Assembly: GCF_000787575.1 (NCBI RefSeq)
Contig: NW_012236521.1
Span: 124,001-188,000 of the forward strand
Length of the DNA stretch: 64,000 bases
Reading direction: 5' to 3'
DNA from: Acytostelium subglobosum LB1
Taxonomy: Eukaryota > Evosea > Eumycetozoa > Acytosteliales > Acytosteliaceae
Below, piece after piece: positions 1-12,251 of this stretch (positions are counted from its first letter, which is position 1; each line of letters opens with the position of its first letter). The notes under the pieces are model-generated. The model saw nothing but the letters and a program-made list of their open reading frames with translations, had not been told where the DNA came from and did not search any database. The translations under genes and the position numbers were made by a program.

Positions 1-3000
1 CATCACTTTCAAACTCCAATCATAATATCAACACCAACACCACCTTGTCACATCTGTCACGTGGTGGACATTCATCATCCTCTCCATCACACTCCATTCA
101 ATCATCCATCGATCACAATGTTGAGCCTGATCCCGTGATCACTCTACTTGTTCCTCCAAGTGGTAATGTATCGCCATCATCATATCACCAATCTGATTGA
201 TCAATCAAATCTAACCTGGAACTATCCCACCCACAGGATCAAACATTGGAGGCTATCAGGTCACAGTGTTTGGAGTAGGCTTCGCACCAAACCCATCATT
301 CCGAGTAAGATTCGGAACTGTATACGCTACAAACTATGAGTTCCACTCGTCGTCCGCGGTGCTGGTGACCATCCCAAATGGATTGTCATGTGGCGCTGGA
401 AACGTTCCAGTATCCGCCTCGAACGATGGAAAGTCATTCGGCTTCCCCACTGCCTTCCTCTTCTTTGACGCCAACTTGTACAAGGTGCCGTCACCCTCGG
501 AGCAGGAAGCCTACATCCTCAAGTCTCAGCTGGCCAACATCAAGCGTGCCATCTCCAACATCCAGTCCGTCGAGTCGTTGCTTATGCAGCGCTTCGCCTC
601 GCTCACAGAGGAGAAGCAACAACAGCTCTTCCTCATGCCAGAGAGTGGCGCATCTGCCACACCCGCCGCAGACACCAGGCGTCCACTGGCCGTGTCGTCC
701 GAGCCCGAGTTTGAGTTCGAGTCAGACGATGATGATGACGCGTCGTCCGTGTCCTCAGGCGAGGACCGCAAAGAAGCGCAGCCCGCAAACTCTGAGGAGT
801 TTGAGGAGCGCGAGATCAAGATCTTCATCTCATCACCCTTCAAGGACATGCAGCTGGACCGCGACCAGATCGTCAAGGTGGTCATCCCCAAGATCCGCAA
901 GCTCTGCATTGAGCGCGATATCATCATGTCCTACGTGGACCTGCGCTGGGGCGTCACTAACAACCAGGTGGAGCAAGCCACTGGACTCTCAATGTGTCTC
1001 CGCGAGCTCACCAAGTGCAACCTGCTCATCGGTCTTTACGGAGAGCGCTATGGCTGGTCGTCCCAGGAGCGCTCTGACCCCAAGACCCAGCAACTGCTCA
1101 CATCGACACTGGACAAGGCCGTCGCAGAGTATCCATGGGTCAACAAGCTGCGTGACTGCTCAATGACAGAGATTGAGTTCCGCGCATTCCTCGGTGGCCA
1201 CGTTCCCCAAGCCGCCAACGCACTCTTCTACTTCCGTGACCCATACTACGTGGAGGAGGTCAGCGCCAAGGACCGCAACAACTTTGTCTCAGAGGGCCCA
1301 CGCTCCAAGGAGAAGTTGGACCGTCTCAAGACCGAGATCACCAAGCAGCACGGCACAAACAGTCTGCGCGCCAACGAGTACCGTCGTCCATCCAACCTGG
1401 CCGACGTGCTCTCTGAGGACCTCGAGAAGTACATTGACAAGCGCTTCCCAGCCGGCCACGAGCTGGCACCCGATGCCAAGGAGCGTTTCCTGCACTCTGG
1501 CTTCGCCAAGAACATGTGCAAGCTTTACATCAAGAACGAGAACAACTTCTTGGCCATCGACACCTTCCTGTCCAAGCCCAAGTCATCCGTGCTCATGGTG
1601 CACGGCGACAGTGGCTCGGGCAAGAGTTCCCTCCTCTGCAACTGGCTCAAGCAGCACCGCGAGCAGCATCCCGAGGACATCGTCACATCGCACTGGATTG
1701 GAGCTACGCCCTCATCCTCTAAGCACTCGGCTGCACTAGTTAGGATCATGACTGAGATCAAGAACATGCTCGAGCGTGAGAGCATTCGCGAGACTTCCTC
1801 TCTGTTCAAGGACACCTCGGCCACTTCTTGGATCCCCGAGATACCCGACATCAACTCACCCGTCGACAAGATCGTTGGCGACTTTGGCGAGTTTGTCTCG
1901 TTCATCATGTCACATCCAACCCTCACTGGTCGCCGCGTGGTCATCATTCTGGACGGCCTCAACAAGCTGGACTCACGTGATAACCCTGGCGACATGCTGT
2001 GGTTCCCCAGGAACCTGCCACCCAATGTCAAGTTCATCATCTCGTCCAACTCGTCGACACGCCCCGTCGAGGTGATGAAGAAGCGCGGTGCCACAATGCT
2101 CCAGCTCACCAACCTCTCCGAGGCCGAGCGCAAGTCCATGGTCCGCCTCTACCTCAACCGCTTCGCCAAGAAGCTGTCCGATCAACAGGAGCTGTTCATC
2201 GCCAACTCGGCCACTGCTTCCAACCCCCGTTTCCTCCAGCTGCTCCTGGACGACATCTGTGTTCTGGGCGATCACGAACGCCTCAACGAGCGCATCCTCC
2301 GTCTGCTCAAGGCCAAGAACATTGCCGAGCTGTACGAGATCATCCTCGATCGTATTGAGAGCGACTACGACACCAAGGGCAAAGGTCTGGTGCGCGAGTT
2401 CCTTCGCTACATCTGGGGAGGCCGACGTGGTATCGAGCTCGAGACTCTCACAGCCCTCCTGTCCAAGAAGGGCATCGATCCACTCGAGTGGAGCTCGTTG
2501 CTTGTCCTCATGGAGGCCTACATCTCATCGTCGTCCGGACTGTTGTCCTTCCTAAATGATGACATTGCCGCCGCCGTCGAGAAGAAGTACATCACCAACG
2601 ACAAGGTGCGCATGGAGATTCATGCCGACATTGCCGAGATGTTCATTGGCAGCGCTGACCTGTCTGAGCGCAAGGTCGAGGAGCTGCCCTACCAGCTGGT
2701 GCACTCCAACAACTGGGAGGAGCTCAGGGCCTGGTTGCTCAACTTGTACATGTTCGAGAAGTTGTACGTGCCACGCCACCGCGGCGACCTCATCAGCTAC
2801 TGGAACACGCTGGAGAAGCAGTTCAAGCCACCTCGCAACGCTGCAGAGAGAGACGACCCCATCCCCTACAACGCCACACACGAGTACAAGCAGCTCATTG
2901 CACGCTCGTTCCCTCAGGCCTCCGGCCTGGTCATCTCAGACGTGCTATTCAACATTGCCAGCTTCTTGGAGGAGCTGTCACAGTTTGATGGCTCTGAGGC

Positions 3001-4696
3001 TCTGTACCTCAAGGCACGCGAGCTCTACACCAACAACTCGCAGATGATTGAAGCTGCCAAGGTAGACCGTGCCATGGGCCACATGTACCACACCAAGTGC
3101 CAGTACGAGCTGGCTGATACCAAGTTCCGTCAGGCGCTGGCCATCTACACCAAGGAGCGTGGCGCAGAGGACATTGAGGTGGCAACCACACTCAACCTCC
3201 TCGGATCCCTGTCGTGCACAAGGAACATGCACGCTGAGGCCAAACAGATGCTCAACGATGCCATGCGTATCGTCGAGCCACGTGCAGAGACCTATCCAAT
3301 CTTGCTCTCGGACATTGCCTACAGTCTTGGATCTGTGCACTTTGTCGAGGAGGCACGTCGTCTGGACATTGCCGAAGAGTACTTCATTAAGGCGCTGGAG
3401 ATCATCGAGGTGAAGCTAGGAGACATGGACGTGTCATACGCACGCATCATCAACCGTCTGGGCTCCCTGTACATTGAGAAGGATCAGTTCAGTGATGCCG
3501 AGTCCTGTTTCAAGATGGCTCTCAAGATCTACGAGGGCCGTCTCGGACTGGAGCACTCGAGAGTGTCGCAGATCCTGCGTCACATGATCTCTCTGTACGA
3601 GATGCAAGAGAACTACAAGATGGCCGAGGAGTGTGCGCTCCGTGCACTCAACATCACCAAGAAGATCTACGGCCCAACACACAACACCGTGGCTGCGATC
3701 CTCGTGAGAATTGGTTGCTTGTACCAGTCGATGAACAGATTGGAGCAGGCTGTGCAGATCCTCAACGAAGCCAGAGCACTGCGCGAGAAGGAGTTTGGCG
3801 TCAACCACAAGAACGTCCAACAGATTGTCGCCATCATTAAGGAGATCACCAAGCCAAAGGTGGTCGCGCCACCACCTCCACCTCCATTGCCCAAGCATCT
3901 GGTCAACGCTGTTCCAGTGCTACCACCTGCACCCATTGCTCCCAAGCCTACCAGCATCCCACTCCCACCAGGTGTTATCCCACCTCCACCACCTCCTCCA
4001 CCCCCTGGATACAAGGCTGGATACAAGTACGCATCCGACATTGCCCTGTCATCAGTCATGCGCGCTGGTCTTCCACCTCAGATCCCTCCAGTTCCAGGTG
4101 CACCACCAATGCCACAACAGATGCAAATGCAGATGCAACAACAGCAACAGCAGCAGCAACAGATGTACCCACAACAGCAGCAGCAACAGCAACAGCAACA
4201 GCAGATGCAGGCAGGACTATATCAGATGCAAATGCAACAACTATTGCAGCAACAATTGCAACAACAACATACCTTGCCACCAATGCAGCAGCAGCAACAG
4301 CAGCAACAACAGCAACAACAAATGTACATGCCTCAGATGCAGCAACAGCAACAACAGATGTACATGCAGCCACAGCAGCCACAGCAGCAGCAACAACATC
4401 AGCACAAGAAGAAGAGCGATGTCAGGATGCCATCTCAACAGCCCCAGCAGCAACAGCAGCAACAGCACCAGAGGAAGCAGCCGCAGCCTCAGCCAGAGGT
4501 TGCCTTCAACGACATGGTGGCCAACTACAACATGCAGAAGCTGCGCAAGGCCGCCAACGTACAGGACAGATCTGGCGCATCTGGTGCTGTCCAGGCAATG
4601 ATGGGAGACAAGCAGAGTGCCAAACCCAACGTTCTCAACAGCAAGCTGTGCAACATGAAGGCAGCCAAGGTAGATCTCAACGAGCTCTTTGCTTAA
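1..4696 (+). CDS. TIG-like / DUF4062 / NACHT-type NTPase / TPR protein (STAND class), 5' end outside window
   Basis: Exons 1-162 (open to the left edge) and 237-4696; the intron 163-236 has GTAATG and CAG ends and joins in frame as G|GA. A TIG/IPT-like beta domain is encoded around 123-440 (GGYQVTVFGVGF). An acidic linker follows, then a DUF4062 domain from about 812 (IFISSPFKDMQLDRD, DLRWGVT, GLYGERYGW) as in TEP1/NWD-type STAND proteins. A P-loop NTPase has Walker A GDSGSGKSS (1604-1630) and a Walker B-like VVIILDGLNKLD near 1937. Kinesin-light-chain-type TPRs lie at about 2940-3830, followed by polyproline and long polyglutamine stretches. Family knowledge makes this a nucleotide-switched scaffold or sensor; its ligand and partners are not visible. 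AATAAATAA lies 40 bases after the stop. NPHP3-like naming is possible, but the DUF4062 and TIG parts argue for a dictyostelid-specific architecture. Confidence 0.88.
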
Positions 4697-4817
4697 GACA
4701 TGAGCCGTCGACCTTCCATCATCGTTATGTATAACAATAAATAAGCATTATTATCGTCCAAACTAGATTGACACAGCCAGGCAAGTGATTGATCGATTTT
4801 AAATGTATTGGTCTCGT

Positions 4818-6770
4818 TTAGTCCTCGTCTGACTCAATTGCCAAAGAGCTAACCAACTGTTGTTGTATCTGCTTGGTCTTCTTAACGGACACACCAGCAT
4901 CCTTGTTTCTGTAGTTGCTAAAGTTACTCTTGTTGCTCTTCTTGGCCATCTTCTTGACCAGTCGCTTCTTCTTCTGCTTCCTCGACTCTTGATCATCACT
5001 GTCGTCATCGTCCAGGTGCAACAACAGCGCCAGATCGACCAGCTCTCCATCCTCGCCCAGCAGCACCACCTCCACGCGACTCTTTGGAATACGGCAGAGC
5101 TCGTGCAACACCACGCCACAGGAGCATTGCTCGCCGGCAAGATTGTTGAATGATCCCAGCTTGACTTCACACTTTGGACACACCAGCTGCTTGTCAGAGC
5201 GTGGCTTCAGCCAACTCGATGCGGCCGTTGGAGCAAAGAAGTATGATTTGCACTTCTTTGGACCTTTGTCGGTCGCTGGCTTGGCGATAGTATGATCGAG
5301 GACGGCAGCCTTTTGCTCGTGCTCCACAATGTCGCCATGCTTGAACAGCTTGGTTCGACACTTCTTGCACGAGTAGTACAGGTTCTCGAGCTCTGCCTTG
5401 TCCAGTCGCTCAAACACATCGATATCGTCCTCGCTGCTGCTCTCGTCATTGTCTTCGTTGTCGCTCTCATTGTCCTCGTCGTCCTCATCCTCATCCATCT
5501 GTTGCAGCTGTTTCTTCTTTGACTTGCTCTTCTTTGAGTCTGTTGCTGTGGTTGATGTTGTAGTTGTTGTCTCGGCTGCGACGATGGGAGGTGTCTTTGT
5601 CGATGATGATCCATCGTCTGCTTGATCGGTGGTTGCTTCTGCCACTCCGCTGAGTGAATAGAACTTCTTGGCATTGTCCTTGACGAGCTTTGCGACGGCC
5701 TCGGGCGTCATCTGCAGACACTCGGCCGCCTTGTTCACGATATAGATGAGGTTTGATGGTTCGTTGGGCATTGATCTGATGTGTTGATCGGGGATGGTCT
5801 GTGGCGTGACGTTGGGCGAGTCGGTCACCAACAGCAGTCTATCCTTTGGCACCTGTGTGATAAAGTCGCGCATCTGGTCGCCCTTGTCCGACGTCTCGCA
5901 CAAGAGTCCATTGAAACTGATGTAGAAATCCTGATCGATGAAACGCTGTAGCATTGCCGAGCCCGAGTTGAACACGTATATCATTCCTCTTTCAATGTCA
6001 GTGCGACACTCCTTCATCACCTCGAGCAGACCCTCGCCGCCTCCAAAGTCCTGCATGACCACTGGCAATCCAAGCTCCTTTGCCAACTTGATCTGAGCCT
6101 TCATGAACTTCTCTTGAGGGAACTTCAGTCCATAGTCACGTTCATAGTCCAATCCTCTATTGTAGTCGTCATCGTCATGTTAGTGATTGTTACATGTGGG
6201 CGTGGATGGACATTGATCAATGTAATGCTTACACATAGATACCGATACAATGTGGCTTGATTGCATACTAAATGATTGAACGATTGATTGAATGAACGAA
6301 TGAGTATGATTGAATGAATGAATGAGCGAGCGAGTCCACCAACTTACACCTCTGAGTTGAGCAATGAGTTGTAGGAACAACTTGTCAGACATCTTCTTGG
6401 AGCTGATGTTGTTGGGATGGATACCAGCGACACTGTAGATTACACCTGGGTATTGCTCAGAGACGTTGAGTGACTGCTCGTTCTTCTCAAAGTCATTGGT
6501 GATGATGGCCACTCCATCAATACCAGACTGTATAGCACGTTGTATGACTCTTGCTTGATCGGCCTCTAGATGTCTGTTTACTAGATTGGCACCACAGTCA
6601 AAGGTTGACAGAGGACGAGTCGACTCGATCAGCGTCGGCACCGGGTCAACCCTAGTCTTTGGTGCATTGTCCACCGCTGCTGAAGCAACCTTCTTATCCT
6701 TTCCAGTCTTTCTCAGACTTGTCTTCTTTCCCTCTCTTGTACCTGCTCTATCTACTGTTCCTCTAAACAT
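4818..6770 (-). CDS. TatD-family domain fused to a Yvh1/DUSP12-type C-terminal zinc-binding domain
   Basis: Proposed exons on the minus strand are 6770-6348, 6267-6243 (25-base microexon, inferred) and 6154-4818, giving 594 residues. Without the microexon, 6770-6350 joined to 6154-4818 is also in frame (585 residues). The N-terminal 300 residues follow the TatD barrel order: DCGANLVN, AGIHPNN, GLDYERDYG, FNSGSAM, ISFNG, VTDSPN, NEPSNL. The residues that bind metal in TatD enzymes look replaced: MQDF where LHCR is usual, IYVF where VHSF/LHCF is usual, VTD for ETD, and no GE before GLD. An acidic, Thr/Ser-rich linker leads to a zinc domain with C-x2-C, a His (IVEHE), CKSYFF, CPKC, KLGSFNN, GEQCSCG and KSRVEVV. 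This is the order of the Yvh1/DUSP12 tail, which in yeast acts in 60S ribosome maturation. Nuclease activity is doubtful, and a ribosome role is inference only. Confidence 0.85.
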
Positions 6771-6977
6771 CCTTTATCTCTATCTCTTTCTTCGAGTTGT
6801 TGTTTGTACTTTCGCGAAAGAATGAAGATAGAGTGTTTCGTCAAAGTCGACTTTGAAGTTGCCACATTTGACAAACTTGAAATTCCTCCCTTCATTTTCA
6901 TTCTTTCAACCATTCGTTATTCACAAACAGATATACAATTAGTATCTGAATGATATGATGTTGGTTTATTATTATAC

Positions 6978-7656
6978 TTAGAATATAGTTGTTGGTCTAA
7001 CCTTAATGTACTCGGCAAGCTGTGGGATTGATCCAATCTTCTTGTGGAAGGCTAATAATACATGGAATGGCTGAAGAACATCAACAAGGTTACCTGGTTG
7101 TTGATGGAAGAAATCTAGAAGATTGAATATACTGATATCTGCCCAACTCAATTTGTTGTTAACTAGATGTTCGCCACCAGCCTTGACAAGCAATGCCTCG
7201 AGCTTCTTGAACACCTTTGGCGCAGTCTCGCTGGAGAATGTCTTCAAAGCAGCCTCGTCATTGCCAAGGTATGCTTGGAAGTATGGTGCATACAAGTCAC
7301 CTGGCAACAATGAATATTGTAGGATCTGTGCAGTCTCGATGGTGGATGAGCCAGCAAGCTGAAGTTGATCAGCAAGGTAATACTCGATGGCAACAGATTG
7401 TGCCAAGTCAATCTTATCATCGACATAATATGGCAGTTGACCAAAAGGTGTCTTTGCTCTCACTTCATCCTGCAAAGGGAATGGATTACGCAAGTCCGTA
7501 TACTTCTTTCCAGAGTATGCCAACAATAGTCTAGAGACCTCACCACGAGCACGGCCATCAAACTATACGTATTGTACATTAAGTTATGTTAGTTTAATAG
7601 ATCATTCATTCATATCAAGTTTATTAACATACATAGTAAAGGGTTGGAGTCGACAT
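6978..7656 (-). CDS. Glutathione S-transferase, sigma class (prostaglandin-D-synthase-like)
   Basis: Exons 7656-7633 and 7562-6978 on the minus strand give 202 residues, the usual size for a cytosolic GST. The first exon encodes only eight residues ending in TLYY; splicing GTATGT/TAG gives TLYYFDGRARGE, the sigma-class start with the catalytic Tyr. Then come TPFGQLPYYVDD (the cis-Pro loop of the thioredoxin-like domain), the Q-S motif DLAQSVAIEYYLA that contacts glutathione, and an all-helical C-terminal domain with NNKLSWADISIFNLLD. It should conjugate glutathione to electrophiles or act as an isomerase in the cytosol; the substrate cannot be told. The start is chosen because the larger reading frame alone lacks the active-site Tyr. 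Confidence 0.93.
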
Positions 7657-8180
7657 TTTAAGTGATTGATTAATTAATAATAATAGTTTGATTGATAGTT
7701 TGATTGATTAATATTTGTTTGTTTGATTGTTTGATGATTATTTCAACTTATTCCAAGATGTATTTATATTCAAACTGGATACCTGTCCATCAAAACTGGA
7801 TCAATTCCTCAGTCTGAATCTGGAACATTCTGGAATAAGTGTTTGTTCATCAGCACACAACCATTCCCAAAACAGCAAAACAATCGAACAAGCACGATGA
7901 ACACTTTCAATATTCATGTCGTTAAACAAAGTCAGGGAAGAGAAGGGAAGGGAAGGGAAGGAAGGGAAGGATGATGTTGAAGTAGTTGAAGTAGATACAT
8001 AGATACATAGATAGATAGACTTTAATTAATCGATTGGTGATTGATGGGTTATAATCCATCAATCAATATATATACATTAGGATACATAGTCGTTGTTGTT
8101 GATCATGATCTCGAGATTGAACGAACGTGGAATGAATGAATGAATGAATGAATGAAGGAATGGAATGAGTAAGTCGACGC
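7657..8180. other. Spacer between GST and ComC-like genes
   Basis: AT-rich, with no convincing ORF. It holds a GGGAA/GGAAG purine run (about 7934-7970), TAGATACA repeats near 7990-8020 and GAAT repeats near 8130-8165. The GST promoter must lie in its left part and the 3' end of the ComC-like gene in its right part. Confidence 0.6.
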
Positions 8181-11155
8181 CTAGGCACTGGCTTGACCAA
8201 ACACTCTTTGCATCTTGTCAGAGATGTTCTTTGACTCCTTCTTCTGACGGAACTTCTTGAGTATCAGTACTGTGACACCAGCCGCAAGAGTTAGTACGAG
8301 TACTCCTCCGACGACAGACGGCAGAATGATGTACCAGGCAGCTTTGTTGCGTGAGCAGTGATCGCCACTGACCTCTGTCAGCGATGTGAAGTAGGGATCG
8401 ATCACACAACTCCTGCACTGTGGTAGGTTGATGCCAAAGAATGCTCGGTTGTCATCGGTCGTATTGACCAACTCATTCTTGGAGAAGCAGATACGTCCGT
8501 CCGACAGGCCATAGGGCAGGAAGCGGCCATAGTACGACCCGGTTGCACCACTTATCTTGATGTACTCCATGTTGCCGCTGAACTCGTCGTAGCCGACATT
8601 GCTGCCACTGCATGCACTGGTCTGAAGTGTGTGCTGCTTGACAAAGAGCACACGTAACGTGTTCAAGTTGGACGAGTACTGCCAGCCATTGATGTACACG
8701 GTCATCTTGATAGAGTTGGGCGGATAGAGTGTGTCGTGTCCGGCAAAGTTTACCGTGTACTCCTCGGTCGAGTGTGTGAGTATGACGGTGATGTTGACAC
8801 TGGTCTCATTCGACTGGTTCACCATGGTGTATGTGTAGGTGGACATTGGCGAACCCTTCTGCGCGCTATACGCCCATTGTGGACGCAACTCATACTCTAC
8901 GCCACCCCTAGCGTTCAACTCCTGGATGGCAACCATATTGAATTGGAACTCTGATTGACTGCCATTCAAGTAAGCACCTGGATCTTGATTGATTGGCAAC
9001 ACAATAGTGTCATTGCCAACAGGTGACTCACAATAGAATCCAGTATATCCAGGGTTGGTACAAGCACATCTTCCCATCTGACACACTCCATTTCCATTGC
9101 ATCCATCATTAGATCCACAATCAACATTCTTTACAGACTCTGAACATTTGGAAGACGGTTGATGTGTAAGTATAATGATTGATTGAATGAATGGTGATCG
9201 AATGGATATGGATACTTACGGATCTCAAGGATGGAGGTGGAGCTGTATATCTTCTCATTGACACGCACTGTGATGTTGGCCATTCCAGGACTCAGTTGAC
9301 CTTTGATTGAACAAGATATCAATGATGGAAGGTATGTATCATTGAAAATACTACATGCTCTACCATTGATTGTAACACCAACAGAATTGATATTTGGACC
9401 ATAATATCCATACAATGTTATAGCTCCTCCACTAGTAGTCACATTGGACACAGCATTGATCAATGGATAATCTATGATTGATCAGTTGATTGAATGTTAG
9501 TGATGGTCAATTAGAAGGTATCGAAGAGATACATACTATTAAGGTCAACAAGTATCCTTGTATAGTTCTGGATCACACTACTAATGTATGCATAGAGGTT
9601 CTCTGTTGGATATCTTGTCATGTTGCTAACTGTACAACCAATGGACACTGGAGATATTTCGATAATATTACAAACAACACCATTAACATTGATCTTGTAT
9701 GCAAAGTATGGTTGGAACACTCCACTAAATGATAATGTCAATGTACTATTATCATTATAGCTTCCAAATGATGAGATGGTCTTGCTAATACTAGTGTCTA
9801 ATTATTGAAGTATGTTAACCAATCAATCATTCATTCATGATCATCTAATATTAAACTTACTGTCCACTTTGTAGAATGCCCTTAACAACATATTGTTGTT
9901 CTGAGATAGGAACAGGAATGTCTTCCAATAGTCGGTGTAGTTCTGTGGTGATCCTTGATATGCTGATACAGGTAGTGTAAACCTAAAATATTGATGATGG
10001 ATAATATTATTAATATTTGATCGATCAATCATTCATTCTATGATCTTGGTATGTACTTACAACAATAATGAGTTTGGAACTAATAACTTTAGGTATGTGT
10101 TGGTATCCTTGGTATAGTCACCCATGAACCATCCAAAGTTATCTCCACTGATGGTCATTGATAGACTGTTTGTTGGATTAATATATAGGTTGTTCTTGAT
10201 AATTGGTGCACAATTGAAAAATGGTCTGTTTGCTGCTACGTAGGCTGGGAAGTTGCTGTGTAGATATTGTGAAGTACCATTGGAGTAACAGACGAAACAT
10301 GGATCGTAGTTGGTGATTGGTGTTTGAACAAAGTTGAATGTATGTACTTGACAATACTCTTTAGATAGAGTACCTTTCAAATCTAGATTATTCGAATATG
10401 TCACAGAGAATGGTATCAAGTTTGGATTCAATCTCGGTAAACTGCCAAACAATTTAGTATTCAATACAGTACTATTATAAGGTATGTTAGTATTCTGCCA
10501 TGGATTGAATGAAATGAACATCTTAACATACAGTGTCTGCAATGAGAGGTATTTGGGGAATACTGGTAGGGCTGGAATCTGATCGTAGAGGTTGGTAATC
10601 TGAAGATAATATAATCTAGTGTTGTTTGGATTATCTAGTAATTCAAAGATGTTGTAGAATCTTGGATCGAGACTTGTAGCGCCATCCAAAAAGAATTTAG
10701 TCATATATGGAAAGATCAAAGGTGTTGGTGCTGGAGTTGTAGTAATATTGGCAACTGGTCCACTATAAATATATCTATATTATTATTGAGATTGATAAGG
10801 TTAATAAGTATTTTTATCATATTCATTCAATTCAAAACTTACATCTCTGCGATACTATCCTGTCCTTGAATAACACTTTGACAAATCACTTTAATATTTC
10901 CATTCTTGAATGATAGTTGAGTACAATCTGTTGCATTATAATTCATATCCACTGAATATATTGACATTAACCTTCTAAGCTCTAATACTATTAAATCAAT
11001 TTGTATTTGTGTTAGCTTGTTTGATCAATCAATCATTCAAATATTTAACTTGACCTACATTCAGAGTTAACAATTGGTAAACAATTGTATGATGCCATTG
11101 ACATCATAAATATGATTAGACATATCCAAATATTCTGTTGCTGTTGTTTATACAT
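8181..11155 (-). CDS. ComC-like TIG/EGF cell-surface protein
   Basis: Seven exons on the minus strand: 11155-11059, 10987-10843, 10762-10061, 9982-9861, 9797-9537, 9471-9220 and 9139-8181. All junctions keep the frame and give 845 residues. The protein starts with a signal peptide (hydrophobic segment after MYKQQQQ), then an N-glycosylation-rich ectodomain with LELRRL-type leucine-rich-like text and NISGDNFGWF-like motifs. Two TIG/IPT domains follow, each on its own exon (exons 5 and 6). Next come an EGF-like module (CNGNGVC, CACTNPGYTGFYC), a domain like the ComC supplementary region, one membrane helix at about residues 795-820 and a short basic cytoplasmic tail. Dictyostelid ComC/Tgr-like proteins work in cell-cell adhesion and signalling during development. 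Assignment to the ComC family is from domain order; direct orthology is not shown. Confidence 0.88.
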
Positions 11156-12251
11156 GATTAATTATATAAATAAATTAATATTTAATATTACAAAGAATTT
11201 AAGTGTATTATTGATTGATTAATATTAAAGATGCGACACAAAAGTTACATCAGATGTCTTTACAATTAACATCAATGTTGTTGGCCACTCATTAGACACC
11301 CCATCTCCAACTTGTCGGCGGCAGTAAAGTTCAACTCACTTGGAAAGAGTCTGATATCATACCCAACTTACCAACATCCATCCTAATTGTATGGGATGGG
11401 GTGATTGGACTATTAATTGCGCAATAAATGGGTGTAATTATTTGCACAATGACAACTTCAAACCATTGAGTTGTTCGATGCGGTTGGTAATTACCTTACC
11501 AACACTTATTGAATGATGGTGATGATAGATGAGAAGTCATTCAACCAAAATGTTATTGTTCTATTGAAGAGGTGGTAGTTAGTTAGGGCCTTATCGATAT
11601 TTTTTTGTATCATGACATAAAGGCCTCTGCCCCCTAGCCCCACCAAAAAACCACACAAAAAATCAAGTTTTTATGAAAGATCTGTCCAATCAAGCAACGA
11701 ATTTGCGTTGATAGCTGCAAGCCCAATATGGTGATTATTAAGATTGAAGGGTGATCTAACAGACCCTCAAGCAAAGGAATGCCCCATCAACAGTTAACAA
11801 CGGTTGCAATGCTTCAGACTTTAATCTCCGCGTCTGTCGTTACAAACTGTCAATATATATCTAGGATGTTGATGGTGATGGTGATGGTGATGGGGATGTT
11901 GATGAATCAATGAATGACACTGACACGGCACTGGAATGAAATGAAATGAAATGGAATGGAATGGGTTACACATCCTCTGACCCCAAGTATACCCTACCCT
12001 CTCCTTCATGATATCTTGGATGATGTTGACAATATCCACTGAATCATGAGTTCTGTTTCCAATGATTCCTCATTGGATTCAACCGCCACTCTCACTGTTC
12101 AAATAATGACGCGGCATTACCTGTCAATTGATATCGACCTGCCATGCACGAAAACCATTGATTGAGTTGATTGAAAATATGTTGAGATATTGATTGACTG
12201 ATTGATTGATTGATAGTGGTATGATTGTATGATTGATGGACCATCAATGAA
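11156..12251. other. Intergenic region, no gene recognised
   Basis: About 1.1 kb between two minus-strand genes. It contains GATGGT and GAAAT/GGAAT short repeats (11875-11965) and a stretch of balanced composition at 11280-11780 without a long ORF or a tRNA-like fold that I can see. It includes the promoter of the ComC-like gene. Confidence 0.5.

Noticed and set aside
526-4601. Many long antisense and shifted open frames within the first gene, including one of 268 codons
   Set aside because: They lie inside a gene with clear conserved domains, have Ser/Thr/Arg-rich shadow composition and no family features.
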